Shown piece by piece: positions 32,501-48,300 of a stretch of 64,000 bases of DNA. The translations under genes and the position numbers were made by a program. Under the pieces are notes generated by a model. The model saw nothing but the letters and a program-made list of their open reading frames with translations, made no database searches and had not been told where the DNA came from. Source of the DNA: Siphonodentalium dalli (Eukaryota; Mollusca; Scaphopoda; Gadilida; Siphonodentaliidae); contig CP136069.1 in the NCBI GenBank assembly GCA_032622095.1, positions 106,296,278 to 106,360,277 on the forward strand. Reading direction: 5' to 3'. Numbering within the stretch: position 1 is the first letter of the stretch; each line of letters begins with the position of its first letter.

Positions 32501-34363
32501 CATACATATATAGGTATTCCCACCACATACATATATAGGTATTCCCACCACATACATATATAGGTATTCCCACCACATACATATATAGGTATCCCCACCA
32601 CATACATATATAGGTATCCCCGCCACATACATATATATGTATCACCACAACACACATATATAGGTATCCCCACTACATACATATATATAGTATTCCCACC
32701 ACATACGTCTATATGTATCCCCACACACACACATATAGGTATCCCCACCACATACATATATAGATATACCCACCACATACATATATATGTATCCCCACCA
32801 CATACATATATATGTATCCCCACCACACACATATATAGGCATCCCCACCACATACATCTATAGGTATCCCCACCACACACATATATATAGGTATCCCCAC
32901 CACATACATATATAGGCATCCCCGCCACATACATCTATAGGTATCCCCACCACACACATATATATAGGTATCCCCACCACATACATATATAGTATCCCCA
33001 CCACACACATCTATAGGTATCCCCACCACATACATATATAGGTATCCCCACCACATAAATATATAGGTATCCCCACCACACACATCTATAGATATCCCCA
33101 CCACACACATCTATAGGTATCCCCACCACACACATATATAGGTATCACCACCACACACATATATAGGTATCCCCACCACATACATATATAGGTATCCCCA
33201 CCACACACATATATAGTTATCCCCACCACATACATATATAGTATCCCCACCACACACATCTATAGGTATCCCCACCACACACATCTATAGGTATCCCAAC
33301 CACACACATCTATAGGTATCCCCACCACATACATATGTAGGTATCCCCACCATATACATCTATAGGTATCCCAACCACACACATCTATAGGTATCCCCAC
33401 AACATACATATGTAGGTATCCCCACCATATACATATATAGGTATCCCCACCACACACACACATAGGTATCCCCACCACATACATATATAGGTATCCCCGC
33501 CACACACATATATAGGTATCCCCGCCAAACACATATATAGGTATCCTCACCACACACATATATAGGTATCCCCGCCACATACATATATAGGTCTCCCCGC
33601 CACACATCTATAGGTATCACCACCACACACATATATCGGTATTCCCGCCACACACATATATAGGTATCCCCACCACACACATATATAGGTATCACCACCA
33701 CACACATATATAGGTATCCCCACCACTTACATATATAGGTATCCCCACCACACACATATATAGGTATCACCACCACACACATATATATGTATCCCCACCA
33801 CATACATATATAGGTATCCCCACCACATACATCTATAGGTATCCCCACCACACACATATATAGGTATCCCCACCACATACATATATAGGTATCCCCACCA
33901 CACACATATATAGGTAACCCCGCCACACACATATATAGGTATCCCTACCACATACATATATATGTATCCTCACCACACACATATATAGGTCTCCACGCCA
34001 CATACATCTATAGGTATCCCCACCACACACATATATATAGGTATCCCCACCACATACATATATAGTATCCCCACCACACACATCTATAGGTATCCCCACC
34101 ACACACATATATAGGTATCCCCACCACACACATCTATAGGTATCCCCACCACATACATATATAGGTATCCCCACCACATACATAAATAGGTATCCCCACC
34201 ACATAAATATATAGGTATCCCCACCACACACATCTATAGATATCCCCACCACACACATATATAGGTATCCCCACCACACACATATATAGGTATCACCACC
34301 ACACACATATATAGGTATCCCCACCACATACATATATAGGTATCCCCACCACACACTTATATA
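29586..34363 (+). repeat. Type I higher-order repeat, copy in superblock 1
   Basis: Bounded by a GTTATCC unit followed one unit later by a 24-bp unit, AGTATCC. Internal landmarks are TACATACATCC at 30,596, GGTATCATCACCCC at 31,196 and a second GTTATCC/AGTATCC pair at 33,216. It is about 126 bp longer than its superblock 2 relative, the extra five units falling near 32.3-32.7 kb. A TATATATATATATC expansion lies near 29,507. Confidence 0.85.
30875..31470 (+). repeat. Q block 2
   Basis: GGTCTCC/CCGCC cassette with AAGCATATATA near 30,889 and GGTATCATCACCCC at 31,196. It matches Q6 at an offset of 15,803. It lacks the GGTGTCC units that open blocks 1, 4, 5, 8, 9 and 10. Confidence 0.85.
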
Positions 34364-37300
34364 GTTATCCCCACCACATACATATATAGTATCCCCACCA
34401 CACACATCTATAGGTATCCCCACCACACACATCTATAGGTATCCCAACCACACACATCTATAGGTATCCCCACCACATACATATGTAGGTATCCCCACCA
34501 TATACATATATAGGTATCCCCACCACACACACACATAGGTATCCCCACCACATACATATATAGGTATCCCCGCCACACACATATATAGGTATCCCCACCA
34601 CACACATATATAGGTCTGCCCACCACATACATATATAGGTATCCCCGCCACACACATATATAGGTATCCCCGCCAAACACATATATAGGTATCCACACCA
34701 CACACATATATAGGTATCCCCGCCAAATACATATATAGGTATCCACACCACACACATATATAGGTATCCCCGCCAAATACATATATAGGTCTCCCCGCCA
34801 CACATCTATAGGTATCCCCACCACACACATATATCGGTATCCCCGCCACACACATATATAGGTATCCCCACCACACACATATATAGGTATCACCACCACA
34901 CACATATATAGGTATCCCCACCACGTACATATATAGGTATCCCCACCACACACATATATAGGTATCACCACCACATACATCTATAGGTATCCCCACCACA
35001 CACATCTATAGGTATCCCCACCACACACATCTATAGGTATCCCAACCACACACATATTTAGATATCACCACCACATACATATATAGGTATCACCACCACA
35101 CATATATAGGTCTCCCCACCACACACATATATAGGTCTCCCCACCAAAAGCATATATAGGTATCCCCGCCACACACATATATAGGTATCCCCGCCACACA
35201 CATATATAGGTATCCCCACCACACACATATATAGGTATCCCCGCCACATACATATGTAGGTCTCCCCGCCACATACATATATAGGTATCCCCACCACACA
35301 TCTATAGGTATCCCCACCACACACATATATTGGTCTCCCCGCCACACACATATATAGGTATCCCCACCACATACATATATAGGTCTCCCCGCCACATACA
35401 TATATAGGTATCCCCACCACACATCTATAGGTATCCCCACCACACACATATATAGGTATCATCACCCCACACATATATAAGTCTCCCCGCCACATACATC
35501 TATAGGTCTCCCCACCACATACATATATAGGTATCACTACCACATACATATATAGGTATCCCCACCACATACATATATAGGTATCCCCACCATACACATA
35601 TATAGGTAACCCCGCCACACACATATATAGGTATCCCTACCACATACATATATATGTATCCTCACCACACACATATATAGGTCTCCACGCCACATACATC
35701 CATAGGTCTCCCCACCACACACATATATAGGTATCACCACTAAATACATGTATAGGTATCCCCACCACATACATATATAGGTATCCCTACCACACACATA
35801 TATAGGTATCCCCCACACACATATATAGGTATCCCCACCACATACATATATAGGTATCCTCACCACACACATATATAGGTATCACCACCACATACATATA
35901 TAGGTATCCCCGCCACACACATATATAGGTATCCCCGCCACATACATATATAGGTATCCCCACCACACACATCTATAGGTATCCCCACCACATACATATA
36001 TAGGTATCACTACCACATACATATATAGGTATCCCAACCACACACATATATAGGTATCCCCACCACACACATATATATAGGTATCCCCGCCACACACATA
36101 TATAGGTATCCCCACCACATACTTATATAGGTCTCCCCACCACATACATCTATAGGTTCTCCCCACCACACACATCTATAGGTATCCCCACCACACACAT
36201 ATATAGGTATCACCACCACACACATATATAGGTATCCCCACCACATACATATATAGGTATTCCCACCACATAAATATATAGGTATCCCCACCACACACAT
36301 ATATAGGTATCCCCACCACACACATCTATAGGTATCCCCACCACATTCATATATAAGTATCCCCACCACACACATTTATAGGTATCCACGCCACATACAT
36401 ATATAGGTATCACTACCACACACATATATAGGTCTCCCCACCACATACATCTATATGTATCCCCACCACACACATCTATAGGTATCCCCACCACACACAT
36501 ATATAGGTATCCCAACCACACACATATATAGATATCACCACCACATACATATATAGGTATCACCACCACACACATATAGGTATCCCCACCACATACATAT
36601 AGGTATCCCCGCCACATACATATAGGTATCCCCACCACACACATGTAGGTATCCCCACCACACACATCTATAGGTATCACCACCACATACATATATAGGT
36701 ATACCCAACACATACATATATAGGTATCCCTACCACATACATATATAGTTATTCCCACCACACACATCTATAGGTATCCCCACCACATACATATATAGGT
36801 ATCCCCACCACATACATATATAGGTATCCCCACCACATACATATATAGGTATCCCCACCACATACATCTATTGGTATCACCGCCACATACATCTATAGGC
36901 ATCCCCACCACATACATTTATAGGTATCCCGCCACACACATATATAGGTATCCCCACCACACACATATATAGGTATCACCACCACACACATCTATATGTA
37001 TCCCGCCACACACATATATAGGTATCCCCACCACACACATATATAGGTATCACCACCACACACATATATAGGTATCCCCGCCCAATACATATATAGGTAT
37101 CCCCACCACATACATATATAGGTATCACCACCACACACATATATAGGTATCCCCACCACACACATATATAGGTATCCCCACCACATACATATATAGGTAT
37201 CACTACCACATACATATATAGGTATCCCAACCACACACATATATAGATATCACCACCACATACATATATAGGTATCACCACCACACACATATAGGTATCC

Positions 37301-38510
37301 CCACCACATACATATAGGTATCCCCGCCACATACATATAAGTATCCCCACCACACACATGTAGGTATCCCCACCACACACATCTATAGGTATCACCACCA
37401 CATACATATATAGGTATACCCAACACATACATATATAGGTATCCCTACCACATACATATATAGTTATCCCCACCACACACATCTATAGGTATCCCCACCA
37501 CATACATATATAGGTATCCCCACCACATACATATATAGGTATCCCCACCACACACATATATAGGTATCACCACCACACACATCTATAGGTATCCCGCCAC
37601 ACACATATATAGGTATCCCCACCACACACATATATAGGTATCACCACCACACACATATATAGGTATCCCCGCCCAATACATATATAGGTATCCCTCCACA
37701 TACATATATAGGTATCACCACCACACACATATATAGGTATCCCCACCACATACATATATAGGTATCCCCACCACATACATCTATAGGTATCCCCACCACA
37801 CACATATATAGGTATCCCCACCACATACATATATAGGTATCCCCACTACCTACATATATAGGTATCCCCACCACATACATATATAGGTATCCCCACCACA
37901 TACATATATAGGTATCCCCACCACATACATATATAGGTATCCCCGCCACATACATATATATGTATCACCACAACACACATATATAGGTATCCCCACCACA
38001 TACATATATAGGTATCCCCACCACATACGTCTATATGTATCCCCACACACACACATATAGGTATCCCCACCACATACATATATAGATATCCCCACCACAT
38101 ACATATATATGTATCCCCACCACACACATATATAGGCATCCCCACCACATACATCTATAGGTATCCCCACCACACACATATATATAGGTATCCCCACCAC
38201 ATACATATATAGTATCCCCACAACACACATCTATAGGTATCCCCACCACACACATATATAGGTATCCCCACCACACACATATATAGGTATCACCACCACA
38301 CACATATATAGGTATCCCCACCACATACATATATAGGTATCCCCACCACATAAATATATAGGTATCCCCACCACACACATCTATAGATATCCCCACCACA
38401 CACATCTATAGGTATCCCCACCACAAAAATATATAGGTATCACCACCACACACATATATAGGTATCCCCACCACATACATATATAGGTATCCCCACCACA
38501 CACATATATA
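34364..38510 (+). repeat. Type II higher-order repeat, copy in superblock 1 (541 bp deleted)
   Basis: Collinear with 54718-59302. Near 35,100 the offset jumps from about 20,353 to 20,894. This removes 541 bp that in the other copy hold a short-unit cluster and the TACATACATCC unit. Near 37.6 kb the offset falls to 20,793, so this copy keeps about 101 bp lost at 58.3-58.4 kb. Confidence 0.85.
35109..35729 (+). repeat. Q block 3
   Basis: GGTCTCC/CCGCC cassette with an AAAAGCATATATA variant shared only with Q8, and GGTATCATCACCCC at 35,455. Its left edge is the 541-bp deletion junction. Confidence 0.85.
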
Positions 38511-41500
38511 GTTATCCCCACCACATACATATATAGTATCCCCACCACACACATCTATAGGTATCCCCACCACCCACATCTATAGGTATCCCAACCACAC
38601 ACATCTATAGGTATCCCCACCACATAAATATGTAGGTATCCCCACCATATACATATATAGGTATCCCCACCACACACATACATAGGTATCCCCACCACAT
38701 ACATATATAGGTATCCCCGCCACACACATATATAGGTATCCCCACCACACACATATATAGGTCTGCCCACCACATACATATATAGGTATCCCCGCCACAC
38801 ACATATATAGGTATCCCCGCCAAACACATATATAGGTATCCTCACCACACACATATATCGGTATCCCCGCCACATACATATATAGGTCTCCCCGCCACAC
38901 ATCTATAGGTATCCCCACCACACACATATATCGGTATCCCCGCCACACACATATATAGGTATCCCCACCACACACATATATAGGTATCACCACCACGCAC
39001 ATATATAGGTATCCCCACCACATACATATATAGGTATCCCCACCACACACATATATAGGTATCACCACCACACACATATATATGTATCCCCACCACATAC
39101 ATATATAGGTATCCCCACCACATACATCTATAGGTATCCCCACCACACACATATATAGGTATCCCCACCACATACATATATAGGTATCCCCACCACACAC
39201 ATCTATAGGTATCCCCACCACACACATCTATAGGTATCCCAACCACACACATATTTAGATATCTCCACCACATACATATATAGGTATCACCACCACACAC
39301 ATATAGGTATCCCCACCACATACATATAGGTATCCCCGCCACATACATATAGGTATCCCCACCACACACATGTAGGTATCCCCACCACACACATCTATAG
39401 GTATCACCACCACATACATATATAGGTATACCCAACACATACATATATAGGTATCCCTACCACATACATATATAGTTATCCCCACCACACACATCTATAT
39501 GTATCCCCACCACATACATATACATACATCCCCACCACGTACAACTATATGTATCCCCACCACACACATATATAGGTATCCCCACCACATACATCTATAT
39601 GTATCCCCACCACACACATATATAGGTATCCCCACCACGTACATATATAGGTATCCCCACAACACACATCTATATGTATCCCCACCACACACATCTAAAG
39701 GTATCCCCACCACACACATATATAGGTGTCCCCACCACATACATATATAGGTATCCCCGCCACACACATATATAGGTGTCCCCACCACATACATATATAG
39801 GTATCCCCGCCACACACATATATAGGTCTCCCCACCACACACATATATAGGTCTCCCCACCACAAGCATATATAGGTATCCCCGCCACACACATATATAG
39901 GTATCCCCGCCACACACATATATAGGTATCCCCACCACACACATATATAGGTATCCCCGCCACATACATATGTAGGTCTCCCCGCCACATACATATATAG
40001 GTATCCCCACCACACATCTATAGGTATCCCCACCACACACATATATTGGTCTCCCCGCCACACACATATATAGGTATCCCCGCCACATACATATATAGGT
40101 CTTCCCGCCACATACATATATAGGTATCCCCACCACACATCTATAGGTATCCCCACCACACACATATATAGGTATCATCACCCCACACATATATAAGTCT
40201 CCCCGCCACATACATCTATAGGTCTCCCCACCACATACATATATAGGTATCACTACCACATACATATATAGGTATCCCCACCACATACATATATAGGTAT
40301 CCCCACCACACATATATATAGGTAACCCCGCCACACACATATATAGGTATCCCTACCACATACATATATATATATCCTCACCACACACATATATAGGTCT
40401 CCACGCCACATACATCCATAGGTCTCCCCACCACACACATATATAGGTATCACCACTACATACATGTATAGGTATCCCCACCACATACATATATAGGTAT
40501 CCCTACCACACACATATATAGGTATCCCCCCACACACATATATAGGTATCCCCACCACATACATCTATAGGTATCCCTACCACATACATATATAGGTATC
40601 CTCACCACACACATATATAGGTATCACCACCACATACATATATAGGTATCCCCGCCACACACATATATAGGTATCCCCGCCACATACATATATAGGTATC
40701 CCCGCCACATACATATATAGGTATCCCCACCACATACATATATAGGTATCACTACCACATACATATATAGGTATCCCAACCACACACATATATAGGTATC
40801 CCCACCACACACATATATATAGGTATCCCCGCCACACACATATATAGGTATCCCCACCACATACTTATATAGGTCTCCGCACCACATAAATCTATAGGTT
40901 CTCCCCACCACACACATCTATAGGTATCCCCACCACACACATATATAGGTATCACCACCACACACATATATAGGTATCCCCACCACATACATATATAGGC
41001 ATTCCCACCACATAAATATATAGGTATCCCCACCACACACATCTATAGGTATCCCCACCACACACATCTATAGGTATCCCCACCACATTCATATATAAGT
41101 ATCCCCACCACACACATTTATAGGTATCAACGCCACATACATATATAGGTATCACTACCACACACATATATAGGTCTCCCCACCACATACATCTATATGT
41201 ATCCCCACCACACACATCTATAGGTATCCCCACCACACACATCTATAGGTATCCCCACCACACACATATATAGGTATCCTCACCACACACATCTATAGGT
41301 ATCCCCACCACATACATATATAGGTATCCCAACCACACACATATATATGTATCCCAACCACACACATATATATGTATCACCACCACACACATATAGGTAT
41401 CCACACCACATACATATAGGTATCCCCGCCACATACATATAGGTATCCCCACCACACACATATAGGTATCCCCACCACACACATCTATAGGTATCACCAC

Positions 41501-42985
41501 CACATACATATATAGGTATACCCAACACATACATATATAGGTATCCCCACCACATACATATATATGTATCCCCACCACACACATATATAGGTATCCCCAC
41601 CACATACATATATAGGTATCCCCACCACATACATATATAGGTATCCCCACCACATACATCTATTGGTATCACCGCCACATACATCTATAGGTATCCCCAC
41701 CACATACATCTATAGGTATCCCGCCACACACATATATAGGTATCCCCACCACACACATATATAGGTATCCCCACCACGTACATCCATAGGTATCCCGCCA
41801 CACACATATATAGGTATCCCCACCACACACATATACAGGTATCACCACCACACACATATATAGGTATCCCCGTCAAATACATATATAGGTATCCCAACCA
41901 CATACATATATAGGTATCACCACCACACACATATATAGGTATCCCCACCACATACATATATAGGTATCCCCACCACATTCATCTATAGTTATCCCCACCA
42001 CACACATATATAGGTATCCCCACCACATACATATATAGGTATCCCCACCACATACATATATAGGTATCCCACCACATACATATATAGGTATCCCCACCAC
42101 ATACATATATAGGTATCCCCACCACATACATATATAGGTATCCCCGCCACATACATATATATGTATCATCACCACACACATATATAGGTATCCCCACCAC
42201 ATACATATATAGGTATCCCCACCACATACATCTATAGGTATCCCCACCACACACAAATATAGGTATCCCCACCACATACATATATAGATATCCCCACCAC
42301 ATACATATATATGTATCCCCACCACATACATCTATATGTATCCCCACCACACACATATATATGTATCCCCACCACATACATCTATAGGTATCCCCACCAC
42401 ACACATATATAGGTATCCCCACCACATACATATATATGTATCCCCACCACACACATCTATATGTATCCCCACCACACACGTCTATAGGTATCCCAACCAC
42501 ACACATATATAGATATCACCACCACATACATATATAGGTATCACCACCACACACATATAGGTATCCCCACCACATACATATAGGTATCCTCGCCAGATAC
42601 ATATAGGTATCCCCACCACACACATATAGGTATCCCCACCACACACATATATAGGTATCACCACCACATACACATATAGGTATACACAACACATACATAT
42701 ATAGGTATCCCCACCACATACATATATAGTTATCCCCACCACACACATCTATAGGTATCCCCACCACATACATATATAGGTATCCCCACCACATACATAT
42801 ATAGGTATCACTACCACATACAAATATAGGTATCCCCACCACACACATATATAGGTATCCCCACCACACACATATATAGGTATCCCCGCCACACACATAT
42901 ATAGGTATCCCCACCACATACTTATATAGGTCTCCCCACCACATACATCTATAGGTATCCCCACCACACACATCTATAGGTATCC
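38511..42985 (+). repeat. Type III higher-order repeat, long copy with left-domain content
   Basis: Starts with the GTTATCC/AGTATCC pair and has TACATACATCC at 39,521 and GGTATCATCACCCC at 40,171. From about 39.67 kb it is collinear with 10.03-13.5 kb of the left domain. It carries the ACACATTTATA landmark (about 41,112) and the CCGTCAAATAC subtype (about 41,870), otherwise absent from this half of the array. Confidence 0.85.
39725..40445 (+). repeat. Q block 4
   Basis: GGTCTCC/CCGCC cassette opening with two GGTGTCC units, a pattern shared with Q9 and Q10. The GGTATCATCACCCC landmark is at 40,171. It matches Q9 at an offset of 20,816. Confidence 0.85.
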
Positions 42986-43749
42986 CCACTACATACATAT
43001 ATAGGTATCCCCACCACATACATATATCTGTATCCCCACCACACACATATATAGGTGTCCCCACCACATACATATATAGGTATCACCGCCACACACATAT
43101 ATAGGTCTCCCCACCACACACATATATAGGTCTCCCCAACACAAGCATATATAGGTATCCCCGCCACACACATATATAGGTATCCCCGCCACACACATAT
43201 ATAGGTATCCCCACCACACACATATATAGGTATCCCCGCCACATACATATGTAGGTCTCCCCGCCACATACATATATAGGTATCCCCACCACACATCTAT
43301 AGGTATCCCCACCACACACATATATTGGTCTCCCCGCCACACACATATATAGGTATCCCCGCCACATACATATATAGGTCTTCCCGCCACATACATATAT
43401 AGGTATCCCCACCACACATCTATAGGTATCCCCACCACACACATATATAGGTATCATCACCCCACACACATATAAGTCTCCCCGCCACATACATCTATAG
43501 GTCTCCCCACCACATACATATATAGGTATCACTACCACATACATATATAGGTATCCCCACCACATACATATATAGGTATCCCCACCACACAAATATATAG
43601 GTAACCCCGCCACACACATATATAGGTATCCCTACCACATACATATATATGTATCCTCACCACACACATATATAGGTCTCCGCGCCACATACATCCATAG
43701 GTCTCCCCACCACACACATATATAGGTATCACCACTACATACATGTATA
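42986..43749 (+). repeat. Q block 5: truncated restart of the type III unit
   Basis: It repeats 39.7-40.47 kb at an offset of 3,279 (GGTATCATCACCCC at 43,450 against 40,171). At 43,750 it switches to sequence matching 27,946 onward. It is the leftover start of a second type III copy cut off by the superblock junction. Confidence 0.85.
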
Positions 43750-45388
43750 GGTATCCCCGCCACACACATATATAGGTATCCCCGCCAAACACATATATAG
43801 GAATCCTCACCACACACATATATAGGTATCCCCGCCACATACATATATAGGTCTCCCCGCCACACATCTATAGGTATCCCCACCACACACATACATCGGT
43901 ATCCCCGCCACACACATATATAGGTATCCCCACCACACACATATATAGGTATCACCTCCACACACATATATAGGTATCCCCACCACATACATATATAGGT
44001 ATCCCCACCACACACATATATAGGTATCACCACCACGCACATATATATGTATCCCCACCACATACATATATAGGTATCCCCACCACATACATCTATAGGT
44101 ATCCCCACCACACACATATAGGTATCCCCACCACATACATATAGGTATCCCCGCCACATACATATAGGTATCCCCACCACACACATGTAGGTATCCCCAC
44201 CACACACATCTATAGGTATTCCCACCACATACATATATAGGTATCCCCACCACATACATATATAGGTATCCCCACCACATACATATATAGGTATCCCCAC
44301 CACATACATCTATTGGTATCACCGCCACATACATCTATAGGCATCCCCACCACATACATTTATAGGTATCCCGCCACACACATATATAGGTATCCCCACC
44401 ACACACATATATAGGTATCACCACCACACACATCTATAGGTATCCCGCCACACACATATATAGGTATCCCCACCACACACATATATAGGTATCACCACCA
44501 CACACATATATAGGTATCCCCGCCCAATACATATATAGGTATCCCCACCACATACATATATAGGTATCACCACCACACACATATATAGGTATCCCCACCA
44601 CATACATATATAGGTATCCCCACCACATACATCTATAGGTATCCCCACCACACACATATATAGGTATCCCCACCACATACATATATAGGTATCCCCACCA
44701 CCTACATATATAGGTATCCCCACCACATACATATATAGGTATCCCCACCACATACATATATAGGTATCCCCACCACATACATATATAGGTATCCCCGCCA
44801 CATACATATATATGTATCACCACAACACACATATATAGGTATCCCCACCACATACATATATAGGTATCCCCACCACATACGTCTATATGTATCCCCCACA
44901 CACCCACATATAGGTATCCCCACCACATACATATATAGATATCCCCACCACATACATATATATGTATCCCCACCACATACATCTATATGTATCCCCACCA
45001 CACACATATATAGGCATCCCCACCACATACATCTATAGGTATCCCCACCACACACATATATATAGGTATCCCCACCACATACATATATAGTATCCCCACC
45101 ACACACATCTCTAGGTATCCCCACCACACACATATATAGGTATCCCCACCACACACATATATAGGTATCACCACCACACACATATATAGGTATCCCCACC
45201 ACATACATATATAGGTATCCCCACCACATAAATATATAGGTATCCCCACCACACACATCTATAGATATCCCCACCACACGCATCTATAGGTATCCCCACC
45301 ACACACATATATAGGTATCACCACCACACACATATATAGGTATCCCCACCACATACATATATAGGTATCCCCACCACACACATATATA

Positions 45389-48300
45389 GTTATCCCCACC
45401 ACATACATATATAGTATCCCCACCACACACATCTATAGGTATCCCCACCACACACATCTATAGGTATCCCAACCACACACATCTATAGGTATCCCCACCA
45501 CATAAATATGTAGGTATCCCCACCATATACATATATAGGTATCCCCACCACACACATACATAGGTATCCCCACCACATACATAAATAGGTATCCCCGCCA
45601 CACACATATATAGGTATCCCCACCACACACATATATAGGTCTGCCCACCACAAACATCTATAGGTATCCCCGCCACACACATATATAGGTATCCCCGCCA
45701 AACACATATATAGGTATCCTCACCACACACATATATAGGTATCCCCGCCACATACATATATAGGTCTCCCTGCCACACATCTATAGGTATCCCCACCACA
45801 CACATATATCGGTATCCCCGCCACACACATATATAGGTATCCCCACCACACACATATATAGGTATCACCACCACACACATATATAGGTATCCCCACCACA
45901 CACATATATAGGTATCCCCACCACACACATATATAGGTATCACCACCACACACATATATATGTATCCCCACCACATATATATATAGGTATCCCCACCACA
46001 TACATCTATAGGTATCCCCACCACACACATATATAGGTATCCCCACCACATACATATATAGGTATCCCCACCACACACATCTATAGGTATCCCCACCACA
46101 CACATCTATAGGTATCCCAACCACACACATATTTAGATATCACCACCACATACATATATAGGTATCACCACCACACACATATAGGTATCCCCACCACATA
46201 CATATAGGTATCCCCGCCACATACATATAGGTATCCCCACCACATACATATAGGTATCCCCGCCACACACATCTATAGGTATCACCACCACATACATATA
46301 TAGGTATACCCAACACATACATATATAGGTATCCCTACCACATACATATATAGTTATCCCCACCACACACATCTATAGGTATCCCCACCACATACATATA
46401 CATACATCCCCACCACGTACATCTATATGTATCCCCACCACACACATATATAGGTATCCCCACCACATACATCTATATGTATCTCCACCACACACATATA
46501 TAGGTATCCCCACCACATACATATATAGGTATCCCCACCACACACATCTATATGTATCCCCACCACACACATCTAAAGGTATCCCCACCACACACATCTA
46601 TAGGTATCCCCACTACATACATATATAGGTATCCCCACCACATACATATATCTGTATCCCCACCACACACATATATAGGTCTCCCCACCACAAGCATATA
46701 TAGGTATCCCCGCCACACACATATATAGGTATCCCCGCCACACACATATATAGGTATCCCCACCACACACATATATAGGTATCCCCGCCACATACATATG
46801 TAGGTCTCCCCGCCACATACATATTTAGGTATCCCCACCACACATCTATAGGTATCCCCACCACACACATATATTGGTCTCCCCGCCACACACATATATA
46901 GGTATCCCCGCCACATACATATATAGGTCTCCCCGCCACATACATATATAGGTATCCCCACCACACATCTATAGGTATCCCCACCACACACATATATAGG
47001 TATCATCACCCCACACATATATAAGTCTCCCCGCCACATACTTCTATAGGTCTCCCCACCACATACATATATAGGTATCACTACCACATACATATATAGG
47101 TATCCCCACCACATACATATATAGGTATCCCCACCACACAAATATATAGGTAACCCCGCCACACACATATATAGGTATCCCTACCACATACATATATATG
47201 TATCCTCACCACACACATATATAGGTCTCCACGCCACATACATCCATAGGTCTCCCCACCACACACATATATAGGTATCACCACTACATACATGTATAGG
47301 TATCCACACCACATACATATATAGGTATCCCCACCACATACATATATAGGTATCCACACCACACACATATATAGGTATCACCACCACGCACATATATATG
47401 TATCCCCACCACATACATATATAGGTATCCCCACCACATACATATATAGGTATCCCCACCACACACATATATAGGTATCCCCACCACATACAAATATAGG
47501 TATCCCCACCACACACATCTATAGGTATCCCCACCACACACATCTATAGGTATCCCAACCACACACATATATAGATATCACCACCACATACATATATAGG
47601 TATCACCACCACACACATATAGGTATCCCCACCACATACATATAGGTATCCCCGCCACATACATGTAGGTATCCCCACCACACACATCTATAGGTATCAC
47701 CACCACATACATATATAGGTATACCCAACACATACATATATAGGTATCCCTACCACATACATATATAGTTATCCCCACCACACACATCTATAGGTATCCC
47801 CACCACATACATATATAGGTATCCCCACCACATACATATATAGGTATCCCCACCACATACATATATAGGTATCCCCACCACATACATCTATTGGTATCAC
47901 CGCCACATACATATATAGGCATCCCCACCATATACATTTATAGGTATCCCGCCACACACATATATAGGTATCCCCACCACACACATATATAGGTATCACC
48001 ACCACACACATCTATAGGTATCCCGCCACACACATATATAGGTATCCCCACCACACACATATATAGGTATCACCAACACACACATATATAGGTATCCCCG
48101 CCCAATACATATCTAGGTATCCCCACCACATACATATATAGGTATCACCACCACACACATATATAGGTATCCCCACCACATACATATATAGGTATCCCCA
48201 CCACATACATATATAGGTATCCCCACCACATACATATATAGGTATTCCCACCACATACATATATAGGTATCCCCACCACATACATATATAGGTATCCCCG

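Larger units (their letters stand above)
27946..43749 (+). repeat. 15.8-kb superblock, copy 1
   Basis: Contains in order a middle-type lead-in (to 29585), type I (29586-34363), type II (34364-38510), type III (38511-42985) and a repeated Q-block fragment (to 43749). The whole order restarts at 43,750 at an offset of 15,804. Downstream offsets are 15,803, 15,677, about 20,353, 20,894, 20,793 and 20,816, each step explained by one indel or by the extra 4,677-bp repeat in copy 2. Confidence 0.85.
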
